A stretch of DNA of 64,000 bases from Streptomyces sp. NBC_01264 (GTDB lineage: Bacteria > Actinomycetota > Actinomycetes > Streptomycetales > Streptomycetaceae), in NCBI RefSeq assembly GCF_026340675.1, contig NZ_JAPEOX010000001.1, forward strand, positions 4,154,001 through 4,218,000. The letters are read 5' to 3'. The position numbers and the translations under genes are program-made. Under the pieces are notes generated by a model. The model did not search any database, was not told the DNA's origin, and worked only from the letters and a program-made list of their open reading frames with translations. Positions 1-10,402 of the stretch are shown one piece after another (the first letter of the stretch is position 1; each line of letters starts with the position of its first letter).

Positions 1-277
1 CATCGACTACCCGACGCTGCGGCTGAAGCTGGGCGGCGGGGACAACGGCCACAACGGCCTCAAGTCGATGACCAAGTCGATGGGCCCCGACTACCACCGG
101 GTGCGCTGCGGCATCGGCCGCCCGCCGGGCCGGATGCAGGTCGCCGACTTCGTGCTGAAGGACTTCTCCTCCACGGAGCGCAAGGAGCTGGACTGGTTCG
201 TCGACCGTTCGGCGGACGCCGTGGAATGCCTGATCCAGGAGGGCCTGGAGCGCGCGCAGTCCACGTATAACAGCTGA
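1..277 (+). CDS. pth: Peptidyl-tRNA hydrolase, C-terminal part (5' end outside window)
   Basis: Pth cleaves the ester bond of peptidyl-tRNAs released by stalled ribosomes and recycles the tRNA. Only the last ~91 residues are here, with the frame beginning at base 2. The fragment contains the family's [11 protein letters not shown] segment and the [11 protein letters not shown] and VADFVLKDF motifs typical of the C-terminal half of bacterial Pth. The stop at 275-277 lies inside a 15-nt tandem repeat that supplies a second in-frame TGA 15 nt later. A strong hairpin follows. The convergent neighbour is ppc. The identification is firm; only the length is incomplete. Confidence 0.95.
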   Translation, partial: IDYPTLRLKLGGGDNGHNGLKSMTKSMGPDYHRVRCGIGRPPGRMQVADFVLKDFSSTERKELDWFVDRSADAVECLIQEGLERAQSTYNS

Positions 278-313
278 CACGCCAACAGCTGACACGGCCA
301 CAGCTGGTACGGG
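269..313 (+). repeat. 15-16 nt tandem repeat spanning the pth stop codon
   Basis: Units at 269-283, 284-299 and a degenerate 300-313 share the core ACAGCTG. Unit 1 holds the pth stop TGA (275-277), and unit 2 repeats that TGA in frame at 290-292. It is one of several short tandem repeats in this window that sit on stop codons. Confidence 0.7.
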
Positions 314-351
314 CAGAGGGCCCGCGCACCTTCCGGTGTGCGGGCCCTCTG
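314..351. terminator. Bidirectional terminator hairpin between pth and ppc
   Basis: A stem of about 17 bp with one G-T wobble (314-330 with 335-351) closes a TTCC tetraloop. It lies between the convergent ends of pth (277) and ppc (371), so it can serve both. Confidence 0.8.
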
Positions 352-370
352 TCGTAGGTCGTACGAAACC

Positions 371-3136
<2,766 letters not shown>

Positions 3137-3412
3137 AGGTGCGGCTCCTTGCAGTGTTTCGAGCGCTACTGGGAGGTGGGTTCCGGTTGCGCGCGGTGGT
3201 GCCCGACCGGACCTTCGTCCGGCGGTGCCACCGCTCCTGATGCGCAGCTCGGGCTGCCCGTGCGGACCGCGCTGTCCGACGACACCAGGATAGGTGGCCC
3301 GTACCGGTGACCAGGCCCCTGTGTCACCAGGCGGGACGACGGCCCTGCCGCCGGGGCCGAAGGACCCGGTCGCGGGCGCGCTCCTCTTGCCGGGCGGGGG
3401 ACCTTTGCCATA

Positions 3413-3443
3413 CTTACGTTGCCGTAGGTTACGCACCCGTAGG
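3413..3443. promoter_or_regulatory. Operator-like array upstream of the desaturase (in the 363-nt gap 3137-3499)
   Basis: Three overlapping dyads built from TACG and CGTA are visible: TACG-N4-CGTA at 3415-3426, CGTA-N3-TACG at 3423-3433, and TACG-N4-CGTA at 3430-3441. They lie about 60-85 nt before the desaturase ATG. A weak -35-like TTGCCA is at 3405-3410. Since the desaturase is followed by an overlapping tetR gene, I infer this is that regulator's binding site. The rest of the gap should hold the ppc promoter; I recognise nothing else in it. Confidence 0.5.
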
Positions 3444-3499
3444 GACGCGTGGCCGGGCGGCGCGCCTGCCGACTCCCTCACCCCACAGGGGACACACCT

Positions 3500-4480
3500 A
3501 TGACCATCAGTCCCGACGTGATCGAGGACGCCTCGCCGTCTTCCGGCACGTCCGTGCCGTCCGCGACCCTCGGCGGTGAGAACAAGCGGTCCGTCGAGCA
3601 GATCGCGCTGCTGCTGTTCATCACCGTCCCCTTCCTCTCCCTGCTGGTGGCCCTTCCGCTTGCGTGGGGCTGGGGGGTGAGCTGGCTGGACGTGGGCCTG
3701 ATGGTGTTCATGTACTTCCTCACCTGCCACGGCATCACCATCGGCTTCCACCGCTACTTCACGCACGGTTCCTTCAAGGCGAAGCGGCCGCTGCGCATCG
3801 CCCTGGCGGTCATGGGATCGATGGCGGTCGAGGGACCGCTGGTGCGCTGGGTGGCCGACCACCGCAAGCACCACAAGTACTCCGACCACGAGGGCGACCC
3901 GCATTCGCCGTGGCGCTTCGGCGAGACGGTGCCGGCCCTGATGAAGGGCCTGTGGTGGGCGCACATCGGGTGGCTCTTCGACGAGGAGCAGACCGACCAG
4001 CAGAAGTACGCCCCGGACCTGATCAAGGACCCGGCGATCCGGCGCATCTCGCGCGACTTCATCTTCTGGACGATGTTCTCGCTGGCGCTGCCTCCGCTGG
4101 TGGGCGGTCTGGTGACCATGTCGTGGTGGGGCGCCTTCACCGCGTTCTTCTGGGGCTCCCTGGTCCGGGTCGCGCTGCTGCACCACGTGACGTGGTCGAT
4201 CAACTCCATCTGTCACGCGGTGGGCAAGCGCCCGTTCAAGTCGCGCGACCGCTCCGGCAACGTGTGGTGGCTGGCGGTGCTGTCCTGCGGCGAGTCCTGG
4301 CACAACCTGCACCACGCCGACCCGACCTCGGCCCGGCACGGTGTGCTGCGCGGCCAGGTCGACTCCAGTGCGCGGCTGATCCGCTGGTTCGAGCAGCTGG
4401 GCTGGGCGTCCGACGTCCGCTGGCCGTCCGAGGCCCGGATCGACGCCCGGCGCAAGGAAGAAGCGTCGAACGCGGCATGA
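3500..4480 (+). CDS. Acyl-CoA / fatty acid delta-9-type desaturase (membrane di-iron)
   Basis: A 326-aa integral membrane desaturase that would introduce a double bond into acyl chains and so adjust membrane fluidity. All three histidine boxes are present: HRYFTH, HRKHH and HNLHH, which bind the di-iron centre. Hydrophobic segments flank them (about residues 30-75 and 190-235). The ATG at 3500 is the only plausible start before the first membrane span. Its stop overlaps the following tetR gene (ATGA), pointing to co-transcription and control by that regulator. The exact substrate (acyl-CoA or acyl-lipid) cannot be read from sequence. Confidence 0.92.
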   Translation: MTISPDVIEDASPSSGTSVPSATLGGENKRSVEQIALLLFITVPFLSLLVALPLAWGWGVSWLDVGLMVFMYFLTCHGITIGFHRYFTHGSFKAKRPLRIALAVMGSMAVEGPLVRWVADHRKHHKYSDHEGDPHSPWRFGETVPALMKGLWWAHIGWLFDEEQTDQQKYAPDLIKDPAIRRISRDFIFWTMFSLALPPLVGGLVTMSWWGAFTAFFWGSLVRVALLHHVTWSINSICHAVGKRPFKSRDRSGNVWWLAVLSCGESWHNLHHADPTSARHGVLRGQVDSSARLIRWFEQLGWASDVRWPSEARIDARRKEEASNAA

Positions 4481-5151
4481 TGGGGGGCGTGGGAAACGAC
4501 GGCAGCAGTTCCAGCAGCGAGAAGCCCAGGCGCACCCGCCGGGTCCGGATGACGGGCGCCGAACGGCGTCAGCAACTGCTGGACATCGGCCGCACCCTGT
4601 TCGCCGAGAAGGGATTCGAGGGCACGTCGGTGGAGGAGATCGCGGCGAAGGCCGGAGTCTCCAAGCCGGTGGTCTACGAGCACTTCGGCGGCAAGGAGGG
4701 CCTCTACGCGGTCGTCGTGGACCGCGAGATGCGCCAGCTGCTGGACGGGGTGACGGGCGCGCTGACGGCCGGACATCCGCGGGAGCTCCTGGAGCAGGCG
4801 GCGTTCGCGCTCCTGGACTACATCGAGAACTACACCGACGGTTTCCGGATCCTGGTCCGTGACTCCCCCGTCGCCCAGTCGACGGGCACCTTCGCCTCGC
4901 TTATCAGCGATATCGCCACCCAGGTCGAGGACATCCTGGGCCTGGAGTTCAAGGCCCGGGGCTTCGACCCGAAGCTGGCCCCGCTGTACGCGCAGGCACT
5001 GGTCGGGATGGTCGCGCTGACCGGGCAGTGGTGGCTGGAGACGCGTCAGCCGAAGAAGGCCGAGGTGGCGGCGCACCTGGTGAACCTGTCCTGGCACGGC
5101 CTGGAGAACCTGGAGGCGAAGCCGCGGCTGGTGGGCCACCGCAAGAAGTGA
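4477..5151 (+). CDS. TetR-family regulator coupled to the desaturase
   Basis: A 224-aa TetR protein with a Ser-rich then Arg-rich N-terminal tail of about 25 residues, an HTH at about residues 28-80 ([21 protein letters not shown], then [10 protein letters not shown]), and an all-helical ligand domain. The start at 4477 overlaps the desaturase stop; ATG 4480 and GTG 4489 (after a G-run) are alternatives in the same frame. Two-gene desaturase-TetR operons are common in actinobacteria, so I infer that it senses acyl chains and binds the TACG/CGTA array upstream of the desaturase. The ligand is unknown. Confidence 0.88.
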   Translation: MMGGVGNDGSSSSSEKPRRTRRVRMTGAERRQQLLDIGRTLFAEKGFEGTSVEEIAAKAGVSKPVVYEHFGGKEGLYAVVVDREMRQLLDGVTGALTAGHPRELLEQAAFALLDYIENYTDGFRILVRDSPVAQSTGTFASLISDIATQVEDILGLEFKARGFDPKLAPLYAQALVGMVALTGQWWLETRQPKKAEVAAHLVNLSWHGLENLEAKPRLVGHRKK

Positions 5152-5171
5152 GCCCCGTACCGCGCGCGCGG

Positions 5172-5217
5172 ACGACGGCGCCCCGTCACCGGAGATCCGG
5201 TGGCGGGGCGCCGTCGT
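5172..5217. terminator. Terminator hairpin after the desaturase-tetR operon
   Basis: A long stem pairs ACGACGGCGCCCCG with CGGGGCGCCGTCGT and continues as TCACCGGA/TCCGGTGG around a GA loop. It lies 20 nt after the tetR stop and faces the convergent VOC gene. Confidence 0.8.
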
Positions 5218-5238
5218 GTGGGGCGTCAGCCGTTCTGC

Positions 5239-5308
5239 GGGCTGCGCTTTACGGGCTGTGCTTTACAGGCTGTGCTTTACAGGCCGTGCTCTACAGGCTG
5301 TGCTTCTC
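5239..5308. repeat. Five tandem 14-nt units over the 3' end of the VOC gene
   Basis: Units begin at 5239, 5253, 5267, 5281 and 5295; the consensus on the plus strand is AGGCTGTGCTTTAC. The VOC stop codon (5291-5293, minus strand) lies in the fourth unit and the last codons of the gene are in the fifth. Because the period is 14, each added or lost copy shifts the frame. Confidence 0.85.
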
Positions 5309-5656
5309 CAAGAACTCGATCCGGTTGCCGACCGGATCCTCCGAGTAGAAGCGGCGGTGTCCCGGCAGGTTGTCGTCCCAGACGACCGTGGCGCCGCGGG
5401 CCTCCAGTCTGTCCGCGTAGGCCTCGATGCCCTCGACGCGGAGTCCCGGGTGCGCCTTGCGGGCGGGGTGGAAGTCCTCCTCGATGCCCAGATGGAGCTG
5501 GACCGGCCCGGCGGCGAACCAGCAGCCGCCGCGCGCCGCGAGCACCGGCGGCTTGGGGATCTCGGTCATCCCGAGCACTTCGGTGTAGTAGGCGCGCAGC
5601 CGGGGCTCCGAGCCGGGCGGTGCGGCGAGCTGGACGTGGTCGACTCCGGCGAGCAT
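5291..5656 (-). CDS. VOC-superfamily (glyoxalase/bleomycin-resistance fold) protein
   Basis: A 121-aa single VOC domain: N-terminal GVDHVQLAAPPGSE, a middle GGCWFAAGPVQLHLGIEEDF strand, and a C-terminal RRFYSEDPVGNRIEFLEK metal-site strand. Small VOC proteins bind a divalent metal and act as dioxygenases, lyases or resistance proteins; the substrate here is unknown. It begins 2 nt after the tam stop, so the two genes are co-transcribed. The C-terminus (HSL) is encoded inside a 14-nt tandem repeat, so its length could vary between strains. Confidence 0.88.
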   Translation of the reverse strand: MLAGVDHVQLAAPPGSEPRLRAYYTEVLGMTEIPKPPVLAARGGCWFAAGPVQLHLGIEEDFHPARKAHPGLRVEGIEAYADRLEARGATVVWDDNLPGHRRFYSEDPVGNRIEFLEKHSL

Positions 5657-5658
5657 GG

Positions 5659-6552
5659 TCAGGCCTCCCTGCGGGCGATGGCGAAGATCCTGCGGAACGG
5701 GAACACGGTGCCGCGGGGGCCCGTGGGGTACGCCGCCCGGAGCAGGGTGCGGTACTCGGCGAGGAAGGCCTCGACGGCCTCCTCGTCATCGGCCAGCGCG
5801 GTGAGCACGGGCCGCAGTGCGGTGCCCTTGACCCAGTCCAGTACGGGGTCGGGGCCCTGGAGCAGCTGGTGGTAGGTGGTCTCCCACACGTCGGCGGAGC
5901 AGCCGAGCTCGGTGAACCGCTCCAGGTATCCGGAGGGTTCGAGGATGTGGATGTAGCGCGCTCCGTGTCCGGCGAGCCGGGCCCGCCAGCGCGGGTTGTC
6001 GCACAGGTCGGCGAGGATCCGGTGGCTGGGGGCGGTGAAGTTGCCGGGGATCTGGAAGGCGAAGGTGCCGCCGGGGCGCAGTCCGTTGATCCAGGGGGCG
6101 AAGGATCCGGCGTGGCCGGGGACCCACTGGAAGGCGGCGTTGGAGACGATCAGGTCGTACGGCTCCTCGGGGAGCCAGTCGGCCAGGTTTCCGTGGCGGA
6201 ATTCGAGCTTGCCCCCGCCGCCCGTGGGTCCGGCGTATTCGGCGCCGGCGCGGTGGAGCATCTCCGGGGACAGGTCGAAGCCGGTGATGTGGGCTTCGGG
6301 CCAGCGGTCCGCGAGGAGCGCGGTGACGTTGCCCGGGCCGCAGCCGAGGTCGGCGATGCGGGCCGTCCGGGAGGGGAGCTCGGGTATGCGGGCCAGGAGA
6401 TCGAGGAAGGGCCTGGCCCGGTGACCGGCGTGCCGGAGGTATTGCTGCGGGTCCCAGGTGGGGGCGCTGGGTGCGGTCGGCGCGGCGGGCGCGTCCCCCG
6501 TGGGGCCGGTGGTCGACCCCGGAATCCTGGCCGGCGCGGTATCGGAATGCAT
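5659..6552 (-). CDS. tam: Trans-aconitate 2-methyltransferase
   Basis: A 297-aa class I SAM methyltransferase that methylates trans-aconitate, a by-product of citrate-cycle aconitate that inhibits aconitase. Motif I is IADLGCGPGNVT, followed by GFDLSPEML and the DLIVSNAAFQWV motif typical of Tam. The ATG at 6552 has a GGGAGG site 8 nt upstream; the first ~30 residues are Ala/Pro/Thr-rich and probably unstructured. It is divergent from a MarR gene across an operator region, the arrangement known for tam/tamR in Streptomyces coelicolor, which supports the call beyond a generic methyltransferase. Confidence 0.92.
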   Translation of the reverse strand: MHSDTAPARIPGSTTGPTGDAPAAPTAPSAPTWDPQQYLRHAGHRARPFLDLLARIPELPSRTARIADLGCGPGNVTALLADRWPEAHITGFDLSPEMLHRAGAEYAGPTGGGGKLEFRHGNLADWLPEEPYDLIVSNAAFQWVPGHAGSFAPWINGLRPGGTFAFQIPGNFTAPSHRILADLCDNPRWRARLAGHGARYIHILEPSGYLERFTELGCSADVWETTYHQLLQGPDPVLDWVKGTALRPVLTALADDEEAVEAFLAEYRTLLRAAYPTGPRGTVFPFRRIFAIARREA

Positions 6553-6632
6553 GTTCGAGCCTCCCTGCTGGCGGTGCGGTTGGAATCGGAAGCAGCTCCG
6601 GCCCCCTCCATGCCCCATGGTGGCGGAAAATA

Positions 6633-6671
6633 TATCTCGATGTCAAGATACTCTAGATCGAGATACTCGAT
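6633..6671. promoter_or_regulatory. TamR operators in the tam-tamR divergent region
   Basis: Two inverted repeats lie between the genes: an 18-bp imperfect dyad at 6633-6650 (TATCTCGA...AAGATA, two mismatched pairs) and a perfect 6-3-6 dyad at 6657-6671 (ATCGAG-N3-CTCGAT). Both resemble the site described for S. coelicolor TamR, whose binding is relieved by citrate, trans-aconitate and related ligands. Confidence 0.8.
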
Positions 6672-6700
6672 TTAAAGAGACTTCACGTCGACAGACCCTT

Positions 6701-6713
6701 TACACTGATCCGC
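6701..6713 (+). promoter_or_regulatory. Leaderless promoter of tamR
   Basis: A -10-like TACACT at 6701-6706 stands 7 nt before the ATG at 6714, and no ribosome-binding site is visible. Transcription would start at or next to the first codon. Confidence 0.6.
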
Positions 6714-7211
6714 ATGGAGGACGAGGTCGACCGACTGGTCGCGGCATGGCGGCGGGAGCGCCCTGACCTCGACGTGGAACCGCTCGAGGTGCTCAGCCGC
6801 GTCAGCAGGCTCGCGCGGCACCTCGACCGTGCCCGCCGACTGGCCTTTTCCGAGCACGGCCTGGAGCCCTGGGAGTTCGACGTCCTGACCTCGCTGCGGC
6901 GGGCCGGCGCGCCCTACCAGCTCTCCCCCGGCCAGTTGCTGACGCAGACCCTGGTGACCTCGGGGACCATGACCAACCGCATCGACCGGCTCGCCAAGAA
7001 GGGCCTCGTCGAGCGGCTGCCGGACCCCAACGACCGCCGCGGGGTCCTGGTGCGCCTCAGCCCCGAGGGCCGTGACCGCGCCGACCAGGCGCTCGCCGGG
7101 CTACTGGCCCAGGAACGGGCGATCCTGGCCCAGCTCTCGCGGACGCAGCGCGGCGATCTCGCCGGCCTGCTACGCCAGTTGACCGCTCCGTTCGACAACA
7201 TCCCCGGCTAG
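6714..7211 (+). CDS. tamR: TamR, MarR-family regulator of tam
   Basis: A 165-aa MarR/PecS-type dimeric regulator. The winged HTH is visible around residues 60-115: LSPGQLLTQTLVTSGTMTNR then DRLAKKGLVERLPDPNDRRG, with the wing in the DPNDRR segment. The S. coelicolor orthologue controls tam and aconitase-linked genes in response to citrate/aconitate accumulation during oxidative stress. Its own operators lie directly upstream. The start appears leaderless. Its last 42 bp overlap the end of the convergent response-regulator gene, so the two 3' ends are mutually antisense. Confidence 0.93.
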   Translation: MEDEVDRLVAAWRRERPDLDVEPLEVLSRVSRLARHLDRARRLAFSEHGLEPWEFDVLTSLRRAGAPYQLSPGQLLTQTLVTSGTMTNRIDRLAKKGLVERLPDPNDRRGVLVRLSPEGRDRADQALAGLLAQERAILAQLSRTQRGDLAGLLRQLTAPFDNIPG

Positions 7212-7955
7212 TCCCTGCCCCGGCAGTCCGGGCAGATCGGCGGGCCGTACGCCGGCCCGCCGGGCCAGCGCGACCGCCGCGAGGGTGGAGTGCACGCCCA
7301 GCTTGCCCAGCACGTTCTGCATGTGGGTGCGGACGGTGTGCGGGGAGAGGAACAGCCGCGCGGCCACGTCCTTGCGGCCCAGCCCTGCCACCATGCAGCG
7401 CAGCACCTCGTGCTCCCTGGGCGTGAGGGACTCCACCAGCCGTTCGCTGTCGGTACGGTGCTTGCGCGCCGCGGTCAGTTCGCGGAGCACTCCGGTGAGC
7501 AGCGCGGGCGGCAGGTGCGTCTCCTCGCGCAGGACTCCGCGGATGACGGCCAGGAGCCGCGAGAGCGAGCAGTCCTTGGCCACCCAGCCCGAGGCGCCCG
7601 CCTGAAGTGCGAGGGCGGCCCGGCGTGCGTCGTCGCGCTCGGCGAGCACGACCGTACGGACCGCTGGATGGGACACCCGTACCCCCGCCACCAGCGCGAT
7701 CCCGTCGGCCGCGGGCGTCGCGGAGCCGGACTCCCGCTGGGCGGGGACGCCCACGGGGACGGCGGCCAGGTCGGCGTCGACCAGCAGGACGTCGAAGCGG
7801 CGGCCCTCGGCCACCGCGCGTTCGAGGCAGCGCAGCGCGGCGGGGCCGCTGCCGGCCGCGGAGACGTCCACGTCCGGTTCGGCCGCGAGCGCGGCGGCGA
7901 GAGATTCGGCGAAGATGCGGTGATCGTCGACCACGAGTACCCGGATACGGACCAC
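7170..7955 (-). CDS. NarL/LuxR-type response regulator
   Basis: A 261-aa receiver plus LuxR HTH protein. The receiver begins VRIRVLVVDDH with the acidic pair, keeps an Asp in LLVDADLA and the conserved Lys in WVAKDCS, so it may be phosphorylated. The DNA-binding end is LTPREHEVLRCMVAGLGRKD and SPHTVRTHMQNVLGKLGV. The GTG at 7955 is chosen because it places the receiver at the N-terminus; the open frame continues upstream without homology. No histidine kinase is adjacent, so it is an orphan. An alanine-rich insert (about residues 68-85) lengthens the receiver. Confidence 0.88.
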   Translation of the reverse strand: MVRIRVLVVDDHRIFAESLAAALAAEPDVDVSAAGSGPAALRCLERAVAEGRRFDVLLVDADLAAVPVGVPAQRESGSATPAADGIALVAGVRVSHPAVRTVVLAERDDARRAALALQAGASGWVAKDCSLSRLLAVIRGVLREETHLPPALLTGVLRELTAARKHRTDSERLVESLTPREHEVLRCMVAGLGRKDVAARLFLSPHTVRTHMQNVLGKLGVHSTLAAVALARRAGVRPADLPGLPGQGLAGDVVERSGQLA

Positions 7956-8366
7956 AAAACCCCCAAGGGTCGGGGAACGGACGACTGCGGGTACGACGCC
8001 CGGACCGGGTGATCCGCAGGCGCCGCGGCCGCCGCCGTGACATCTCTGCACTACCCCGGACCGGACGTCGTACCCGACTTGTCTCGACCCCTGAATCAAC
8101 ACCGGCCCCCACCGGTGTCACGCATCAGCGTAGGGCCGGGGTCGGCTCGTGGTTGGCCGAATTACAGAAGTTTTCCGAGCGATTTTCCGGCGAGGCGCTT
8201 CCGGAGCGGCTCCGAGATGGCTTGAAATCGCCCACAATCCACCCGACTGACGGCCCGTTCCGTCCGGTCGTGTGCCGCGGGCAGTTGCACGAGGGGTATT
8301 TCACTCGGCGTGCGCACGCCGGGCGCCCGCGCGCAGCGCCCGGCGGCGGCGCGCCCGGAACGCACG
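7956..8366. other. Gene-free leader region upstream of the response regulator
   Basis: No credible gene is seen; a 67-aa minus-strand frame at 8162-8365 lacks Streptomyces-like codon pattern and homology. A perfect 7-6-7 inverted repeat (ACACCGG-N6-CCGGTGT, 8099-8118) may be an operator for the regulator starting at 7955. A locally less G+C-rich patch at about 8160-8260 could hold the promoter. Both ideas are inference. Confidence 0.4.
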
Positions 8367-8398
8367 CGCGCCCCCGCCCTGGTCAGGGCGGGGGCGCG
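8367..8398. terminator. Terminator hairpin downstream of galE
   Basis: A perfect 15-bp stem (CGCGCCCCCGCCCTG, 8367-8381, pairing with 8384-8398) encloses a 2-nt loop, 73 nt beyond the galE stop on the minus strand. Confidence 0.8.
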
Positions 8399-8410
8399 TG
8401 GGGCAGGGGG

Positions 8411-8470
8411 GTCGGTGGTTGCTGATGGGTACCGATGAGTGCCGGTGGGTGCCGGTGGGTGCCGGTGGGC
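8411..8470. repeat. Six tandem 10-nt units abutting the galE stop codon
   Basis: Units begin every 10 nt from 8411; the three nearest the gene are GCCGGTGGGT, GCCGGTGGGT and GCCGGTGGGC, while the three further away have decayed. The array ends at 8470 and the galE stop begins at 8471. Confidence 0.8.
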
Positions 8471-9490
8471 TCAGCCGCGCCGGGCGCGGGTGAAGTTCCA
8501 GGCGTCCGTCACGATGCCCGTGAGGTCCGAACGGGTCGGGGTCCAGCCGAGCCGCTCGTGGGCCCTGCGGGCGGAGGCGACGAGGAAGGCCGGGTCGCCG
8601 GCCCGGCGGGGGGCCACCACCTCGGGAATCTCCTTCCCGGTGACCTTGCGGACGGTCTCGATGACCTCGCGGACCGAAAATCCGCTGCCGTTGCCGAGGT
8701 TGCACACCAGGTGCTCCCCCTCGCCGACCACCCGGAGCGCGGCGAGGTGCGCCTCGGCCAGGTCGGCGACGTGGATGTAGTCCCGTACGCAGGTGCCGTC
8801 CGGGGTCGGGAAGTCCTCGCCGAACACCGAGATCGACTCCCGCTCGCCGAGGGCCACTTGCAGGACCAGCGGGATCAGGTGGCTCTCGGGGTCGTGCAGC
8901 TCGCCGAACTGCCCGTAGGCGCCCGCCACGTTGAAGTAGCGCAGCGAGACCGCCGCGAGGCCGTGCGCCGCGCACTCCCCCGCGATCATGTGGTCGACGG
9001 CCAGCTTCGAGGCCCCGTACGGGTTGGTGGGGGCGGTCACCGAGGACTCGGTCAGCGGCCCGTCGCCGGGCTCGCCGTAGGTGGCCGCGGTGGAGGAGAA
9101 CACCAGCCGGCGCACGCCCGCCCCGCGCATGGCGGCCAGCAGGGCCAGCGTCCCGCCGACGTTGTTCTCCCAGTACTTGCCGGGGTTCACCACGGACTCG
9201 CCGACCTGCGAGGAGGCCGCGAAGTGCAGGACGCCGTCGTAGGAGGGGTCGAGGTGCTCGGCGGCGTCCTGGATGCGGCCCTCGACGAACGCGGCTCCGG
9301 CCGGCACCCCGGAACGGAAGCCGGTGGAGAGGTCGTCGAGGACGGTGACCTCGTGGCCCGCCTCCAGGAGATGGGCCGCGACCACCCCGCCCACGTACCC
9401 GGCTCCGCCGGTGACGAGGTACTTGGAAGCATGGGAAGCCTTCGAAGACTTGGGATCCTTGGGAGCCTTGGATGTCGCCGTCTCGCTCAC
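8471..9490 (-). CDS. galE: UDP-glucose 4-epimerase
   Basis: A 339-aa extended SDR that interconverts UDP-glucose and UDP-galactose. It shows the NAD-binding [13 protein letters not shown] motif, the VLDDLSTGF segment, [10 protein letters not shown], the catalytic YGASK (Tyr-x-x-x-Lys) and the [14 protein letters not shown] substrate loop. The usual N-terminus would be Met-Lys-Tyr-Leu, but here about 21 residues rich in Lys/Ser/Pro precede it, encoded by five 9-nt tandem units; GTG 9490 is the only start in frame. No galT or galK is adjacent. Confidence 0.93.
   Translation of the reverse strand: MSETATSKAPKDPKSSKASHASKYLVTGGAGYVGGVVAAHLLEAGHEVTVLDDLSTGFRSGVPAGAAFVEGRIQDAAEHLDPSYDGVLHFAASSQVGESVVNPGKYWENNVGGTLALLAAMRGAGVRRLVFSSTAATYGEPGDGPLTESSVTAPTNPYGASKLAVDHMIAGECAAHGLAAVSLRYFNVAGAYGQFGELHDPESHLIPLVLQVALGERESISVFGEDFPTPDGTCVRDYIHVADLAEAHLAALRVVGEGEHLVCNLGNGSGFSVREVIETVRKVTGKEIPEVVAPRRAGDPAFLVASARRAHERLGWTPTRSDLTGIVTDAWNFTRARRG
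9425..9469. repeat. Five in-frame 9-nt units encoding the galE N-terminal tail
   Basis: Units at 9425, 9434, 9443, 9452 and 9461 translate on the minus strand as [15 protein letters not shown]. The period is a multiple of three, so copy number changes only lengthen the tail before the Rossmann fold. Confidence 0.75.
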
Positions 9491-9585
9491 GCGCCTACTG
9501 CCTCTCGCCGGAAACGCACGCACCGTGCGCGTGCTGGTCACCGGCATACCCGAATCCGCGCTCCCGCGGAAATCCCGGGCCCGGA

Positions 9586-10275
9586 TCAGAGCCCGGCGCC
9601 CCCGGACGGCGGCAGTCCGGCCCGGTCCAGCAGACCGGTACGGGCGGCCAGCGCGGCCGCCTCCAGCCGCGAGCCCACGCCCAGCTTCATCAGGACCCGC
9701 TGGACGTGCGTGCGCGCGGTGCTCGGCGCGATGGCCATGCCGGCGGCGATGAGCCGGGTGTCCTCCCCCTCGGCGACCCGGACGAGCACCTCCACCTCGC
9801 GCGGGGTGAGCAGCCGCAGCAGCCGGCTGCCCTCGTCGTCGGGCTGGGCGGTGGGGTTGAGCAGCTCCGCGAAGGCACCCTGCAACAGCTGCGGCGCGAT
9901 GGCCACCTCCCCCGCCCGGGCCTTGGCCAGGGCCCGCTCCACGCCCTCGATGCGCTCGTCGTGCCGTACGTACCCCGAGGCGCCGGCCGCGAAGGCGGCG
10001 GCGATCCCGCGCGGGCTCGGCACCGGGCCCAGGACGACCACGGCGATCTGCGGGCGCTCCCGCTTGATCCGGACGATCGGCTCGAAGACCCCGGGCTCGG
10101 CGGGCGTGGCCGTGCCCAGCAGGCAGACCTCCGGGGCGCGGCTGATGACCAGTTCGGCGGCCCCCGCGGCCGGCGCGGCGGCAGCCAGCACCCGGTGGCC
10201 GCGCAGTTTCAGGGCCGAGGCGAGCGCCTCCGCCAGCAGCCGGTGCTCGTCGACCACCATGACCCGTACGCCCAT
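9586..10275 (-). CDS. Atypical LuxR-type response regulator lacking the phosphorylation site
   Basis: A 229-aa receiver-LuxR protein. The fold is recognisable ([20 protein letters not shown]), but the expected phosphoacceptor Asp is replaced (VCLLGTATP), and the conserved Lys is Arg (GYVRHDE). The HTH is [20 protein letters not shown] followed by [16 protein letters not shown]. It is therefore probably a phosphorylation-independent regulator, like other orphan 'ARR' proteins of streptomycetes. The ATG at 10275 is preferred; GTG 10287 in the same frame is possible. No kinase is nearby, and target genes are unknown. Confidence 0.85.
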   Translation of the reverse strand: MGVRVMVVDEHRLLAEALASALKLRGHRVLAAAAPAAGAAELVISRAPEVCLLGTATPAEPGVFEPIVRIKRERPQIAVVVLGPVPSPRGIAAAFAAGASGYVRHDERIEGVERALAKARAGEVAIAPQLLQGAFAELLNPTAQPDDEGSRLLRLLTPREVEVLVRVAEGEDTRLIAAGMAIAPSTARTHVQRVLMKLGVGSRLEAAALAARTGLLDRAGLPPSGGAGL

Positions 10276-10350
10276 TGAGGCACCCACCCCCGCCCTTCTG
10301 CCCCGGCAAGCTACACGCTTGTTCGACGGCGCGGTGCGATAACCGCGCAG

Positions 10351-10383
10351 AAGCCCCCGGAAGGACGGACCCTCCGGGGGCTT
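10351..10383 (-). terminator. Terminator after the beta-propeller gene pair
   Basis: An 11-bp perfect stem (AAGCCCCCGGA, 10351-10361, with 10373-10383) and an 11-nt loop lie 20 nt after the stop of the gene ending at 10403. Confidence 0.7.
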
Positions 10384-10402
10384 CCGGGCTGCTGCGCTTC
10401 GG

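Noticed and set aside
3137..4339. N-terminal extension of the ppc frame by 400 residues
   Set aside because: The extension has no Ppc homology, overlaps the desaturase, and a GTG with AAGGAG lies exactly where Ppc homology begins.
5239..5308. Transposon footprint at the VOC 3' end
   Set aside because: The sequence is a simple 14-nt tandem repeat with no inverted ends or target duplication.
8162..8365. 67-aa minus-strand frame between galE and the response regulator
   Set aside because: Irregular third-position composition, no homology, and it runs into the terminator region.
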